Positions 51,136 through 60,399 of a stretch of 64,000 bases of DNA are shown here, in pieces. The notes beneath the pieces were generated by a model. That model worked only from the letters and a program-made list of their open reading frames with translations. It ran no database searches and was not told where the DNA came from. How positions within the stretch are numbered: position 1 is the first letter of the stretch; every line of letters begins with the position of its first letter. This stretch comes from JARRQJ01 sp963810615. Lineage in GTDB: Bacteria; Pseudomonadota; Gammaproteobacteria; DRLM01. The DNA is taken from assembly GCA_963810615.1 (NCBI GenBank), contig CAWEOA010000007.1, positions 1-64,000 on the forward strand. The letters run 5' to 3'. The position numbers and the translations under genes are program-made.

Positions 51136-52425
51136 ATGAGCAGGGGTGGCGCACTACATGCTGGGTGGATTCATGTAACCGCATTAACCTATCTGGTTAT
51201 CATCAGTGTTTTTTTGATTCCGCAGGATGCCGCCGCCGTTCCGGGCTTCGCTCGCCAAACCGGTGCCGCTTGTAGTACCTGCCATTATCAACATTTCCCG
51301 GCTCTCAATGCCTTCGGACGAGCCTTTAAGGAGGCCGGCTATACAATGTCGGGCGACCAAGGAAGAGTGGAAGGAGACAATCTCTCTATACCGGTGACCC
51401 TGAATGCGTCCTTACTCACGAAAATCAGGTATCAGAAAACCAATGGTTCTACTTCCGAGACCGACACCGGTGAACTGCAGTTTCCCGACGAGGCGGCCTT
51501 GGTCGTCGGCGGTCGCGGTGGAGAGCATCTTGGATTTCTTCTCGAGTTCGGCACCTTCGGCACTGCCGACACGGGAACAGGCGTCGTAACGGGAAATACC
51601 GCCGATACGGGAACCGGGAATTTTTCGCTTTTTAATTCCTTCAAGGCGCATTACAACTATCAGATAAATGGTATTAATTATGGGGCGGTAGTTTTCTCTA
51701 CGGATACCGGAGGGGCGCCTTACGGTTTTGAGCTGTTGAATACCGGTGCTCAGAGGTTCATCCGAGTGGCGGAGGACCGTCAGGCCACCTCTGCCCAACA
51801 ATTTGTCGGGCTGGGTTCGGGGTCGGCGGAGGGGCTTGCCTTTGTGATGTCAGGCGAGCAGGGTTTCGCAAATATCTCTCTGTGGACCCCAAACCATGGT
51901 AACGCAGCCGTGAACGGCCCAGCCACCTATCTGCGCGGTGTCTGGACACCGACGCTCGGTTCGTGGGACACGGGTGTCGGTTTCCAATATTTCGACGGCA
52001 CGGCTTCCCGTACCGCCGCCAGCGGCAGCGATGTGGATACCAAAGGCTGGGCGGTAGACGGCCAGGCCCAGGGCACGCTCGGTAGTAAGCCGGTTGGTTT
52101 TTATGTGACCTATGCCGCGGCTGACGCAAGCGCGACCAATGTCTTCAATACAGGACCAAATCAAAAGAAGGCATGGTCGCTTACTGGCGAGTGGGGAATA
52201 TTGCCCGACAAGGCAACGCTGCTGTTGGGTTATCTGGATGGCGACAATGGCGCCGCAGCCGGTAGCAATAAGGATCAACGCTTGATGATCGGCGCCACGT
52301 GGATGCTGGCCCAGAACGCGCAACTAATGCTGTGGAATACGAGTTATAGCGGCAACAAGTACGATCCGAAACCCGCTAGCGGGGGTGATAATCTTACCTC
52401 TCTCATGTTGTTTTTAGGGTTCTAA
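51136..52425 (+). CDS. Cyc2-like fused outer-membrane cytochrome c-porin
   Basis: This is a 429-residue protein with signal peptide (HVTALTYLVIISVFLIPQDA, cut near DAAA-VPGF). A short heme segment, PGFARQTGAACSTCHYQHFP, continues ALNAFGRAFKEAGYTMSG: one CSTCH motif in the FARQTG/FPxLNxFGRxFK setting of Cyc2-type proteins. The remaining 370 residues alternate in barrel-like strands (LGFLLEFGTFG, FKAHYNYQINGINYGAVVFS, PYGFELLNTGAQRFIRVAED, AWSLTGEWGILPDKATLLLG, AQLMLWNTSYSG) and end in aromatic Phe (LMLFLGF), as outer-membrane barrels do. Cyc2 is the outer-membrane Fe(II) oxidase of acidophilic and neutrophilic iron oxidisers; related fusions also occur in bacteria not known to oxidise iron. 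A role in extracellular electron uptake is therefore an inference. ATG 51136 follows ccagggaggg. Confidence 0.85.
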   Translation: MSRGGALHAGWIHVTALTYLVIISVFLIPQDAAAVPGFARQTGAACSTCHYQHFPALNAFGRAFKEAGYTMSGDQGRVEGDNLSIPVTLNASLLTKIRYQKTNGSTSETDTGELQFPDEAALVVGGRGGEHLGFLLEFGTFGTADTGTGVVTGNTADTGTGNFSLFNSFKAHYNYQINGINYGAVVFSTDTGGAPYGFELLNTGAQRFIRVAEDRQATSAQQFVGLGSGSAEGLAFVMSGEQGFANISLWTPNHGNAAVNGPATYLRGVWTPTLGSWDTGVGFQYFDGTASRTAASGSDVDTKGWAVDGQAQGTLGSKPVGFYVTYAAADASATNVFNTGPNQKKAWSLTGEWGILPDKATLLLGYLDGDNGAAAGSNKDQRLMIGATWMLAQNAQLMLWNTSYSGNKYDPKPASGGDNLTSLMLFLGF

Positions 52426-52986
52426 GGTCAATGGTCAGAATGGTAATGTAAGGTGGGATAACAGTGTTTTCGCCATAGGCACCAGATGGGTTGCAAAGTC
52501 GTGGACTAAATCGGCATACCCTTCAGCAAGATTATGTCAATCGATGATCTTTACGGCCGGCACCGCATTCATGCGCACCGGCATGCGCCGTGAATGCGGT
52601 GTCACCAAGGCGATCCACGCGCATCTTGCGGTACTGGACAACGGCGAAGACGGTATATCACTGTAGATACCGCCGCTGATTTCGAAATCGATCTGACGAA
52701 GGCAAGGTCGTGATGGCAGCCGCGACGTCACATAGTTACCCCTCCTAATCAATATATCATCGACTTTTGTCATGCGCCGCAATAAATGCCGCCATTTCGT
52801 TGAGGTGTATTTTATTCTTTTTGCCTGCGGGCTTTGGTTGCTTGTTACCCCATTATTGATTGCCCTCACCCCAACCCTCTCCCGGAGGGAGAGGGGGTGG
52901 TGCGAATCGCAGACCTGAAGGGGTGGGAGATGGTAGTCTCAACGGATCAATTCGATTTTCCATCACCATTTCTGGTTAAATAGCGC
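52426..52986. other. Gene-poor stretch before radA with possible remnant ORF
   Basis: These 560 bases contain no gene I can support. A short plus-strand frame at 52541-52666 (MIFTAGTAFMRTGMRRECGV..., about 40 residues) reads like protein and, after a one-base shift, continues as YITVDTAADFEIDLTKARS to about 52712. It may be a decayed gene fragment. A REP-like hairpin occupies 52863-52900. Confidence 0.3.
52863..52900. repeat. REP-like palindromic element
   Basis: CCCTCACCCCAA is followed by CCCTCTCCC (52875-52883) pairing perfectly with GGGAGAGGG around GGA, then GGTGG. This is a common intergenic palindrome type in proteobacteria. Related sequences lie at 48442-48471 and, more loosely, at 46037-46054 and 57403-57424. 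Confidence 0.65.
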
Positions 52987-54357
<1,371 letters not shown>

Positions 54358-54392
54358 TGCGGGGCGTGTCTTAGGGACGTTCTAAATAATTC

Positions 54393-54483
54393 GTCATTCT
54401 GGGTGTGGCGTAGCGGAAACCCGGAATCCTGTGCTTTCAGCTTAGTTGGGTACTAGATAGAATCAGGCTGTCGCCGGAATGAC
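54393..54483. repeat. MITE-like element with inverted ends after radA
   Basis: A segment of about 91 bases begins gtcattctgg and ends ccggaatgac, so its ends are inverted repeats with one mismatch. Inside, gggt...accc and cccggaatcc add further internal symmetry. The pattern (GTCATTCyGG ... CCGGAATGAC) matches a common class of small non-coding repeats in proteobacterial genomes. It lies between the convergent radA and PilZ genes. Confidence 0.55.
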
Positions 54484-54502
54484 AGCACAGGGATTAATAT
54501 GC

Positions 54503-54922
54503 TTAGCTTCCGTTGGATTGACCACTGTGCACGTGGATCAGCGCGGACAACTCTCGATTGATCTGTTCTTCGTCGCCGAGATTGAGTTCCAGCAAGCGGC
54601 GCAGATGGGTCATGCTTTCCAGATCGATGTGATCGCAGCAGAATCCCAGGCTTTCGGCGTTGGTGTGGACCAGCGAGGCATCCATGGCGATGGTGTATTG
54701 ATTACGATCGTCCAGGCTGAGTTTGAGGTGAAAGTCGCTTCCCGATTGGGTGTTCCAATCTTCAGGCCTGGAAACCAATACACCTTTCATAGAGATATCC
54801 CATAGATCGGTAACCCACTGTGCCTGATCGCGTACCACGGTGACTTTTCCGGTGAACGGGATGCGCGAAAAGGCTCGCCTTTCCGCTTGGCTGTCGTTCT
54901 GGTCCATGTTCATGCGTCCCAT
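54503..54922 (-). CDS. PilZ domain protein (putative c-di-GMP receptor)
   Basis: This is a 139-residue single-domain PilZ protein unlike the one at 49355. Binding motifs are RxxxR in AERRAFSRIPFTGKVTVV and DxSxxG in LWDISMKGVLVSRP. The barrel continues FHLKLSLDDRNQYTIAMDAS and ESLGFCCDHIDLESMTHLRR, followed by an acidic C-terminal helix ELNLGDEEQINRELSALI. In-frame starts at 54913 and 54907 (MNMDQN, MDQN) are as likely as 54922; none has a strong ribosome site. It is convergent with radA. Confidence 0.88.
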   Translation of the reverse strand: MGRMNMDQNDSQAERRAFSRIPFTGKVTVVRDQAQWVTDLWDISMKGVLVSRPEDWNTQSGSDFHLKLSLDDRNQYTIAMDASLVHTNAESLGFCCDHIDLESMTHLRRLLELNLGDEEQINRELSALIHVHSGQSNGS

Positions 54923-55006
54923 AATAGATTGACGTGTGCCCCTCGTGCCTTGTACTGGTAGTTATCGGTCGCAAAAGATCAAAGATTAACGCTTAATTAC
55001 AGCGTA

Positions 55007-56149
55007 TCACTCGACTAACAGGCATTCCAGGATGCGGCGGTACTGGGCGGCGAGGCTGTCGAGGTCGGTGACGGCCACGCATTCGTTGAGTTTGTGGATG
55101 GTGGCGTTTACCGGACCCAATTCAATGACTTGTGCTCCGGTGGGGGCGATGAAGCGCCCGTCCGAGGTGCCGCCGCTGGTGGACAGCTGAGTGTCCAGGC
55201 CGCTGACCTCGCGAATCGCCGTGCGGACCGCCTCCACCAATTCCCCGGCTTCGGTGAGAAAGGGTTCGCCGGATAATTTCCATTGCAAGGTATAGCGCAG
55301 GTCGTGGCGCTCCAGTACGGCTGCGACCCGTTGCTGAATGCTGGTCTGATCGAGTTCGGTGGAATACCGAAAATTGAAGGTCACCTCCAGGTCACCGGGA
55401 ATCACGTTTTCGACACCGGTGCCGCTGCGGACGTTGGATATTTGAAAGCTGGTGGGCGGAAAATAGGCGTTGCCCTCATCCCAGGTGATGCCGCACAACT
55501 CCGTCAGTGCCGGCGCCGCTCGGTGAATGGGGTTGTCGGCGAGATGGGGATAGGCCACATGGCCTTGGGTGCCGTGGACCGTCAAGCGGCCGTTGAGAGA
55601 GCCGCGCCGGCCATTCTTTATCACATCGCCGACCTGCCGGGTGGCGGTGGGTTCGCCCACCACACACCAGTCGATGTGATCGCCGCGCGCGCTCAGCGCC
55701 TCCATGACTTTGACCGTGCCATTGACCGACGGCCCTTCCTCATCGCTGGTGAGCAGGAAGGCGATAGAGCCGCGGTGTTGCGGGTACTGGGCAACAAAGG
55801 CCTCGCAGGCGGTGACCATGGCGGCGAGACTGCCTTTCATGTCCGCGGCGCCGCGGCCGTACAGATAGCCGTCGCGGATCTCCGGGGCGAAGGGCGGTGA
55901 CTGCCATTGTTCCAGGGGGCCGGTCGGAACCACGTCGGTGTGGCCGGCGAACACCAGCAGCGGTGCCGCCGTGCCGCGCCGTGCCCACAGGTTGGTGACT
56001 TCGGCGAAGGGCATGGGTTCGATGGTGAAACCCAGATTGGCCAGGCGTGCGGCGATGAGCTCCTGGCAACCGCTGTCCTCCGGCGTCACTGAGGGTCGGC
56101 GGATGAGTTCCAGGGCCAGTTGCGTGGTGGGGGAGTATGGGGTGCTCAC
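55007..56149 (-). CDS. dapE: Succinyl-diaminopimelate desuccinylase
   Basis: This is a dinuclear zinc M20-family hydrolase of 380 residues. It releases LL-diaminopimelate and succinate in the succinylase route to lysine and peptidoglycan. Metal ligands are in FAGHTDVVPTGPLEQW (His, Asp), YGRGAADMKGSLAAMV (bridging Asp) and LTSDEEGPSVNGT (catalytic Glu and Glu ligand). STSGGTSDGRFIAPTGAQVI and the closing His of NATIHKLNE follow. It starts 11 bases after yffB and belongs with dapD and yffB in one minus-strand transcript. Confidence 0.96.
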   Translation of the reverse strand: MSTPYSPTTQLALELIRRPSVTPEDSGCQELIAARLANLGFTIEPMPFAEVTNLWARRGTAAPLLVFAGHTDVVPTGPLEQWQSPPFAPEIRDGYLYGRGAADMKGSLAAMVTACEAFVAQYPQHRGSIAFLLTSDEEGPSVNGTVKVMEALSARGDHIDWCVVGEPTATRQVGDVIKNGRRGSLNGRLTVHGTQGHVAYPHLADNPIHRAAPALTELCGITWDEGNAYFPPTSFQISNVRSGTGVENVIPGDLEVTFNFRYSTELDQTSIQQRVAAVLERHDLRYTLQWKLSGEPFLTEAGELVEAVRTAIREVSGLDTQLSTSGGTSDGRFIAPTGAQVIELGPVNATIHKLNECVAVTDLDSLAAQYRRILECLLVE

Positions 56150-56160
56150 GTGGCTTTCGC

Positions 56161-56508
56161 TTAATTCAATAAGGAGGCGTATTCGTCGGCCTTAAAACCG
56201 ACATGCACCTTGCCGTTGATCTCCAGCACCGGCCGTTTGATGAGTGCCGGGTGAGTGAGCATGGCGATGACGGCGCTGGTCTCGTCAGCGACTTTATTGC
56301 GTTGTGCTTCCGGCATGCCGCGCCAGGTAGTGCCGCGACGGTTGAGCAGGGTTTCCCAACCAACTTGCTTGGTCCAGCGCGCCAGGCGTTGGTCGTCGAG
56401 GCCGTCGGCGCGGAAGTCGTGAAAGCGGTAGGTGACGCCGTGGTCGTCGAGCCAGCGGCGCGCCTTTTTTACCGTGTCGCAGTTCTTGATGCCGTAAAGG
56501 ACCGTCAT
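56161..56508 (-). CDS. yffB: ArsC/Spx-family thioredoxin-fold protein, YffB
   Basis: This is a 115-residue protein of the arsenate-reductase-like ArsC family. It begins VLYGIKNCDTVKKARRWLDD, with the active-site Cys as NCDTVKKA. It continues GVTYRFHDFRADGLDDQRLA, WETLLNRRGTTWRGM and LIKRPVLEINGKVHVGF, where the Arg after the helix is the usual conserved one. The YffB group is not shown to reduce arsenate, and the physiological role is open. Location between dapD and dapE is conserved in related bacteria (in E. coli it also neighbours dapE). One base separates it from dapD. Confidence 0.9.
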   Translation of the reverse strand: MTVLYGIKNCDTVKKARRWLDDHGVTYRFHDFRADGLDDQRLARWTKQVGWETLLNRRGTTWRGMPEAQRNKVADETSAVIAMLTHPALIKRPVLEINGKVHVGFKADEYASLLN

Positions 56509-56509
56509 C

Positions 56510-57331
56510 TCAGATGCTACGCAGCAGTTCGTTGATGCCCACTTTGCTGCGGGTCTTGGCGTCCACCTGCTTGACGATTACCGCGCAGTACAGGCTGTAT
56601 TTGCCGTCCTTGGAGGGCAGGTTGCCGGACACCACCACCGAGCCGGCGGGAATGCGGCCGTAGCTGATCTCGCCGGTATCGCGGTTGTAGATGCGGGTGC
56701 TCTGGCCGATGTACACGCCCATGGAGATCACCGAGCCTTCCTCGACGATCACGCCTTCCACCACTTCCGAGCGCGCGCCGATGAAGCAGTCGTCCTCGAT
56801 GATGGTGGGGCCGGCCTGCAAGGGTTCCAGCACGCCGCCGATGCCCACGCCGCCGGAGAGGTGCACGTTCTTGCCGATCTGGGCGCAGGAACCGACCGTG
56901 GCCCAGGTGTCCACCATGGTGCCGCTGTCCACATAGGCGCCGATGTTGACGTAGGACGGCATCAGCACCACGTTGGGTGAAATATAAGCGCCCTTGCGCA
57001 CCGCCGCCGGCGGTACCACGCGCACGCCGGCGACGCGGAAGTCGGTGGCGCTATATCCGGCGTATTTCATGGGGACCTTGTCGTAGTAGTGGGTGTCGCC
57101 GCTCTGGATGACTTCGTTGTCGTTGATGCGGAAAGACAGCAGTACCGCCTTCTTCAACCATTGATTGACCACCCAGGCGCCGTCCTGTTTTTCCGCGACG
57201 CGGACCTTGCCGCTGTCGAGCATGGCGATTGCTTCGTTGACGGCGTAGCGCACGTGCGGTTCGGCATTGCCGGGCGTGATCTCGGCGCGGCGTTCGAAGG
57301 CCTCTTCGATGATGTTCTTGATGTCGCTCAT
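56510..57331 (-). CDS. dapD: 2,3,4,5-tetrahydropyridine-2,6-dicarboxylate N-succinyltransferase
   Basis: This enzyme of 273 residues (E. coli 274) succinylates tetrahydrodipicolinate using succinyl-CoA, opening the succinylase branch of lysine synthesis. The N-terminal helical domain ends near MLDSGKVRVAEKQDGAWVVN. A left-handed beta-helix of hexapeptide repeats spans about residues 110-240 (KGAYISPNVVLMPSYVNIGA, GTMVDTWATVGSCAQIGKNV, SGGVGIGGVLEPLQAGPTII). The family C-terminus is YSLYCAVIVKQVDAKTRSKV. It is followed by yffB and dapE. A gap of 231 bases separates it from dapC upstream. Confidence 0.97.
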   Translation of the reverse strand: MSDIKNIIEEAFERRAEITPGNAEPHVRYAVNEAIAMLDSGKVRVAEKQDGAWVVNQWLKKAVLLSFRINDNEVIQSGDTHYYDKVPMKYAGYSATDFRVAGVRVVPPAAVRKGAYISPNVVLMPSYVNIGAYVDSGTMVDTWATVGSCAQIGKNVHLSGGVGIGGVLEPLQAGPTIIEDDCFIGARSEVVEGVIVEEGSVISMGVYIGQSTRIYNRDTGEISYGRIPAGSVVVSGNLPSKDGKYSLYCAVIVKQVDAKTRSKVGINELLRSI

Positions 57332-57562
57332 TCCAACTTCCTTTTAAGCTGATTTGTGAATATGTGCATTATTGGCGGCTATTGGATACCGGCTTCTTAC
57401 TCCTCACCCTTCTGAAGGGGGGTAATCCGCCGCCGATATGTGTGTGGCATTGCTCTTAGCCGTTTTTCGTATTTCGTCAGAGTGGCAACAGCACTGCTGC
57501 GAATGACCGTGCGGCGCAAGTCGCTCATTATAACGATATGCCGCGGCCGATGCCTGCTGTCC

Positions 57563-58762
57563 TTACAAACCGCGTACGAATTCGCGAATTCGCTCCGCCG
57601 CGTCGATGCATTCTTCTACGGTCGGCACCAGGGCGATGCGCACGCGCATTTGCCCCGGATCCACGCCATTGTGATCGGTGCGTGATAGATAGCTGCCCGG
57701 CAATACCGTGACGTTTTGTTCGGCGTAGAGTCGCCGCGCAAATTGCTGGTCGTCGAAGTGAGTGTAGGGCCACAGATAAAAGCCGGCATCCGGGGCCTGG
57801 ATGTCCATCACCGGTTGCAGGATGGCCAGCATCGCCGCGAATTTTTTGCTGTAGAGCATGCGATTTTCCCGCACATGCTGTTCGTCTCCCCATGCCTTGA
57901 TGCTGGCCGCCTGGACCGGCGGCGGCATGGCGCTACCGTGATAGGTGCGGTAACGGAGAAATTGTTCCAGTACCTCCGCGTCGCCAGCGACGAAGCCGGA
58001 GCGCATGCCCGGCACGTTGGAGCGTTTGGACAGGCTGTGAAAGACTACGCAGGACTTGAAATCGTCGCGCCCCATAGCCGCGGCCGCGGCCAGCAGGCCG
58101 GTGGGGGGCGGGGCGTCTTCGGTGTATATCTCCGAATAACATTCGTCGCTGGCGATGATGAAGTCATGCCGGTCGGCCAGGCCGATCAGCTGCTGCAAGA
58201 TTTGGTTGTCCATGACCGCGCCGCTGGGATTGCCGGGCGAGCAGACGTACACCAGTTGCGTGCGCTGCCAGACATCGTCGGGGACGGCATCGAAATCCGG
58301 GGTGAAACCGGTATCCGCCATGGTGCTGAGATACCAGGGTTGCGCACCGGCCAGCAGCGCCGCGCCTTCGTAGATTTGATAAAAGGGATTGGGCATCACC
58401 ACCAGCGGCTGGGTGTGCCTGTCGATCACCGCCTGGGCGAAGGAGAACAGCGCTTCGCGGGTGCCATTGACCGGCAGCACATGGCGGTCGGGATCGACGA
58501 GATCGGCGGCCAGCGCAAAACGCCGCGTCAGCCACCCGCTGATGGCTTCGCGCAAGTCTCGCGTTCCCTTGGTCGCGGGATAGCGGCTCAGGCCGTGCAG
58601 ATGGGAGATCAATTCTTCGGTGACGATGCGCGGAGGGCTGTGCTGGGGTTCGCCGACCGACAAGGTGATGGCGGTTTTATCCGCCGGCGGCGTCACACCC
58701 GCTTTGAGCGCCGTGAGTTTCTCGAAGGGGTAGGCTTGTAGTTTCAACAGATCAGGATTCAT
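57563..58762 (-). CDS. dapC: Succinyldiaminopimelate transaminase
   Basis: This is a PLP-dependent class I aminotransferase of 399 residues that aminates N-succinyl-2-amino-6-ketopimelate, the step between DapD and DapE. Markers are SVGEPQHSPPRIV, NPFYQIYEGAALLAGAQPWY, VYVCSPGNPSGAVMD, DECYSEIYTED and the PLP lysine in SLSKRSNVPGMRSGF. The C-terminal Arg in MRVRIALVPTVEECIDAA binds the substrate carboxylate. Position beside dapD supports the dapC assignment over a generic aminotransferase. A loose REP-like palindrome (57403-57424) lies in the gap to dapD. Confidence 0.93.
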   Translation of the reverse strand: MNPDLLKLQAYPFEKLTALKAGVTPPADKTAITLSVGEPQHSPPRIVTEELISHLHGLSRYPATKGTRDLREAISGWLTRRFALAADLVDPDRHVLPVNGTREALFSFAQAVIDRHTQPLVVMPNPFYQIYEGAALLAGAQPWYLSTMADTGFTPDFDAVPDDVWQRTQLVYVCSPGNPSGAVMDNQILQQLIGLADRHDFIIASDECYSEIYTEDAPPPTGLLAAAAAMGRDDFKSCVVFHSLSKRSNVPGMRSGFVAGDAEVLEQFLRYRTYHGSAMPPPVQAASIKAWGDEQHVRENRMLYSKKFAAMLAILQPVMDIQAPDAGFYLWPYTHFDDQQFARRLYAEQNVTVLPGSYLSRTDHNGVDPGQMRVRIALVPTVEECIDAAERIREFVRGL

Positions 58763-58872
58763 GGGTAGGTCGCAATTAAAGAGTGTAGTTCGCCAGTGCG
58801 GGACAATAGTCCGCTATCATAACGGATTTGACGACGCGCGGTCGCGACCCGCCCAGTATAGGACATCCCTTC

Positions 58873-59751
58873 ATGTCATCCAAACCGAGGACGGACATCC
58901 TGCCGGTTCTGGCCCTGTTGGCCACGGCCTTTTTTTGGGGGCTGTTGTGGTATCCCATGCGCTGGTTGGAGGTGCATGGTGTGCCGGGACTGTGGGGGAC
59001 GGGGATCTTGTTCGCCTCCGCCTTGGCGGTGGGCTCACCCATGTTGTGGCGCTACCGGGCACAGTTGACGGCGCGCCCCGCGCTGTTGCTGGGTCTGATG
59101 CTGGGAAACGGCTGGTGCAATACCGCCTTCATTCTCGCGGTGTTGGACGGTCAGGTGGTGCGGGTGCTGCTGCTGTTCTATCTGTCGCCCATCTGGGCGG
59201 TATTGCTGGCCCGCTTATTATTGGGTGAGCGCATGCCCTCCCAGGCGTGGCTCACGCTGGTCCTGGCCATGGGCGGCGCACTGATCATCTTGTGGCAACC
59301 TTCGCTGGGCGTGCCCTGGCCGCAAGGTCATGCCGACTGGTTGGCGATCTCCTCCGGTCTGGGTTTTGCCTTTTCCAACGTGCTGGTCCGCATGGGGCAG
59401 GATCTGGCGATCGGACTCAAAGTGGTGACCGCCTGGCTGGGGGTGACGGTGTTGACGGCGGTGTTGTTGCTGTCCGGTGCCGGCGGCGAGATCGAGTGGA
59501 GCGTCACGCCGGTGGTGGTCGCCGTGCTGCTGGGTACGGTGGGCATCGTCATGATGAGTGTGTGTCTGATGTACGGCGTGACGCGCATGCCGGTGCATCG
59601 CTCCGCAGTGATCCTATTGTTCGAGGTGATGGTGGGGGCGATATCGGCGCAATGGCTGGCCCACGAAGCCCTGGGGGTGCGCGAATGGTTGGGAGGCGTC
59701 TTGATCCTGGGCGCGGCATGGCTGGCCAGCCGCCAGCAATTGCACGATTGA
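58873..59751 (+). CDS. EamA-family (DMT) transporter
   Basis: This is a 292-residue inner-membrane protein with ten membrane segments in two EamA halves: ILPVLALLATAFFWGLLWYP, LWGTGILFASALAVG, VVRVLLLFYLSPIWAVLLAR, WLTLVLAMGGALIILW, then WLAISSGLGFAFSNVLVR, VVTAWLGVTVLTAVLLLSGA, VVVAVLLGTVGIVMMSVCLM, VILLFEVMVGAISAQWLA and WLGGVLILGAAWLAS. Members export amino acids or other metabolites; the substrate cannot be read from sequence. ATG at 58873 is preferred over 58828, with agga ten bases upstream. The gene diverges from dapC and converges on the rhombosortase gene, four bases away. Confidence 0.88.
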   Translation: MSSKPRTDILPVLALLATAFFWGLLWYPMRWLEVHGVPGLWGTGILFASALAVGSPMLWRYRAQLTARPALLLGLMLGNGWCNTAFILAVLDGQVVRVLLLFYLSPIWAVLLARLLLGERMPSQAWLTLVLAMGGALIILWQPSLGVPWPQGHADWLAISSGLGFAFSNVLVRMGQDLAIGLKVVTAWLGVTVLTAVLLLSGAGGEIEWSVTPVVVAVLLGTVGIVMMSVCLMYGVTRMPVHRSAVILLFEVMVGAISAQWLAHEALGVREWLGGVLILGAAWLASRQQLHD

Positions 59752-59755
59752 AGCT

Positions 59756-60388
59756 TTAGGCGTGACGGTGCTTGCGTTGCCACTCCATGATGATCAGCAG
59801 GGCCGTGAGTGCGCCGCCGATGGCGCCATAGAGATGGGCGTTGACAATTACGGTGCCGCCGGCGATTTCCGCCGAGCCGGGCATGGTGCCGACCAGTTGT
59901 TCCCAGGTGATTTTGGCGACGAACAGCAACAGCAGCCACCAATCGCCGCGGTTACCGGCATAGAGGGCCGTCACTAGGCCGGCGGCAAACAGACCGTGCA
60001 ACACACCGGAAAGTCCCACATACCATTGCAGTTGGGGATCGAACAGCAATAATCCGACTCCGACTGACGCGGCGCTGGCCAGGGTGACGAAGATCCAGCT
60101 GCGGGTGGAGAGGGTGTGCCGGAACAGCAACCACACCAGGATCAGGCCCGCCAGATTGAGTAGCAGGTGCGGCCAGCCCAGATGTACGATGTTGCCGCTG
60201 ATGATCCGCCACCACTGACCGTGGAGAATTGCGTCGCGATCGTAACGCAGCCACTGAGTAGTGCTGTTGCCGAGCAGCGCGAACAGAGTGGATAAGGCCA
60301 CCAGGCTCAAGGGCAGGGCATGAGTACGGAGAAAATTATTATCCCATGAAGAGTCCGACGCGGCATCATTGTCGGGTGGAGATGGCAT
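59756..60388 (-). CDS. rrtA: Rhombosortase (rhomboid-family intramembrane protease)
   Basis: This is a 210-residue rhomboid-like membrane protease. Rhomboid landmarks are NIVHLGWPHLLLNLAGLILV (H..W.H...N..GL), the catalytic serine in YVGLSGVLHGLFAAGLV and the catalytic His in VNAHLYGAIGGALTALL. The short format with GLSGVLHG fits the rhombosortase group, which processes proteins bearing a GlyGly-CTERM tail; a plain rhomboid is the alternative. I start it at 60388 (MPSPPDND) after caaggaaacc; the frame to 60454 overlaps glnD. It begins 11 bases after glnD ends, so it shares that transcript. I saw no GlyGly-CTERM substrate in the window. Confidence 0.8.
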   Translation of the reverse strand: MPSPPDNDAASDSSWDNNFLRTHALPLSLVALSTLFALLGNSTTQWLRYDRDAILHGQWWRIISGNIVHLGWPHLLLNLAGLILVWLLFRHTLSTRSWIFVTLASAASVGVGLLLFDPQLQWYVGLSGVLHGLFAAGLVTALYAGNRGDWWLLLLFVAKITWEQLVGTMPGSAEIAGGTVIVNAHLYGAIGGALTALLIIMEWQRKHRHA

Positions 60389-60399
60389 GGTTTCCTTGT

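Noticed and set aside
52537..52869. 110-codon minus-strand frame before radA
   Set aside because: The composition is not protein-like, it runs into the REP-like palindrome, and no ribosome site is visible.
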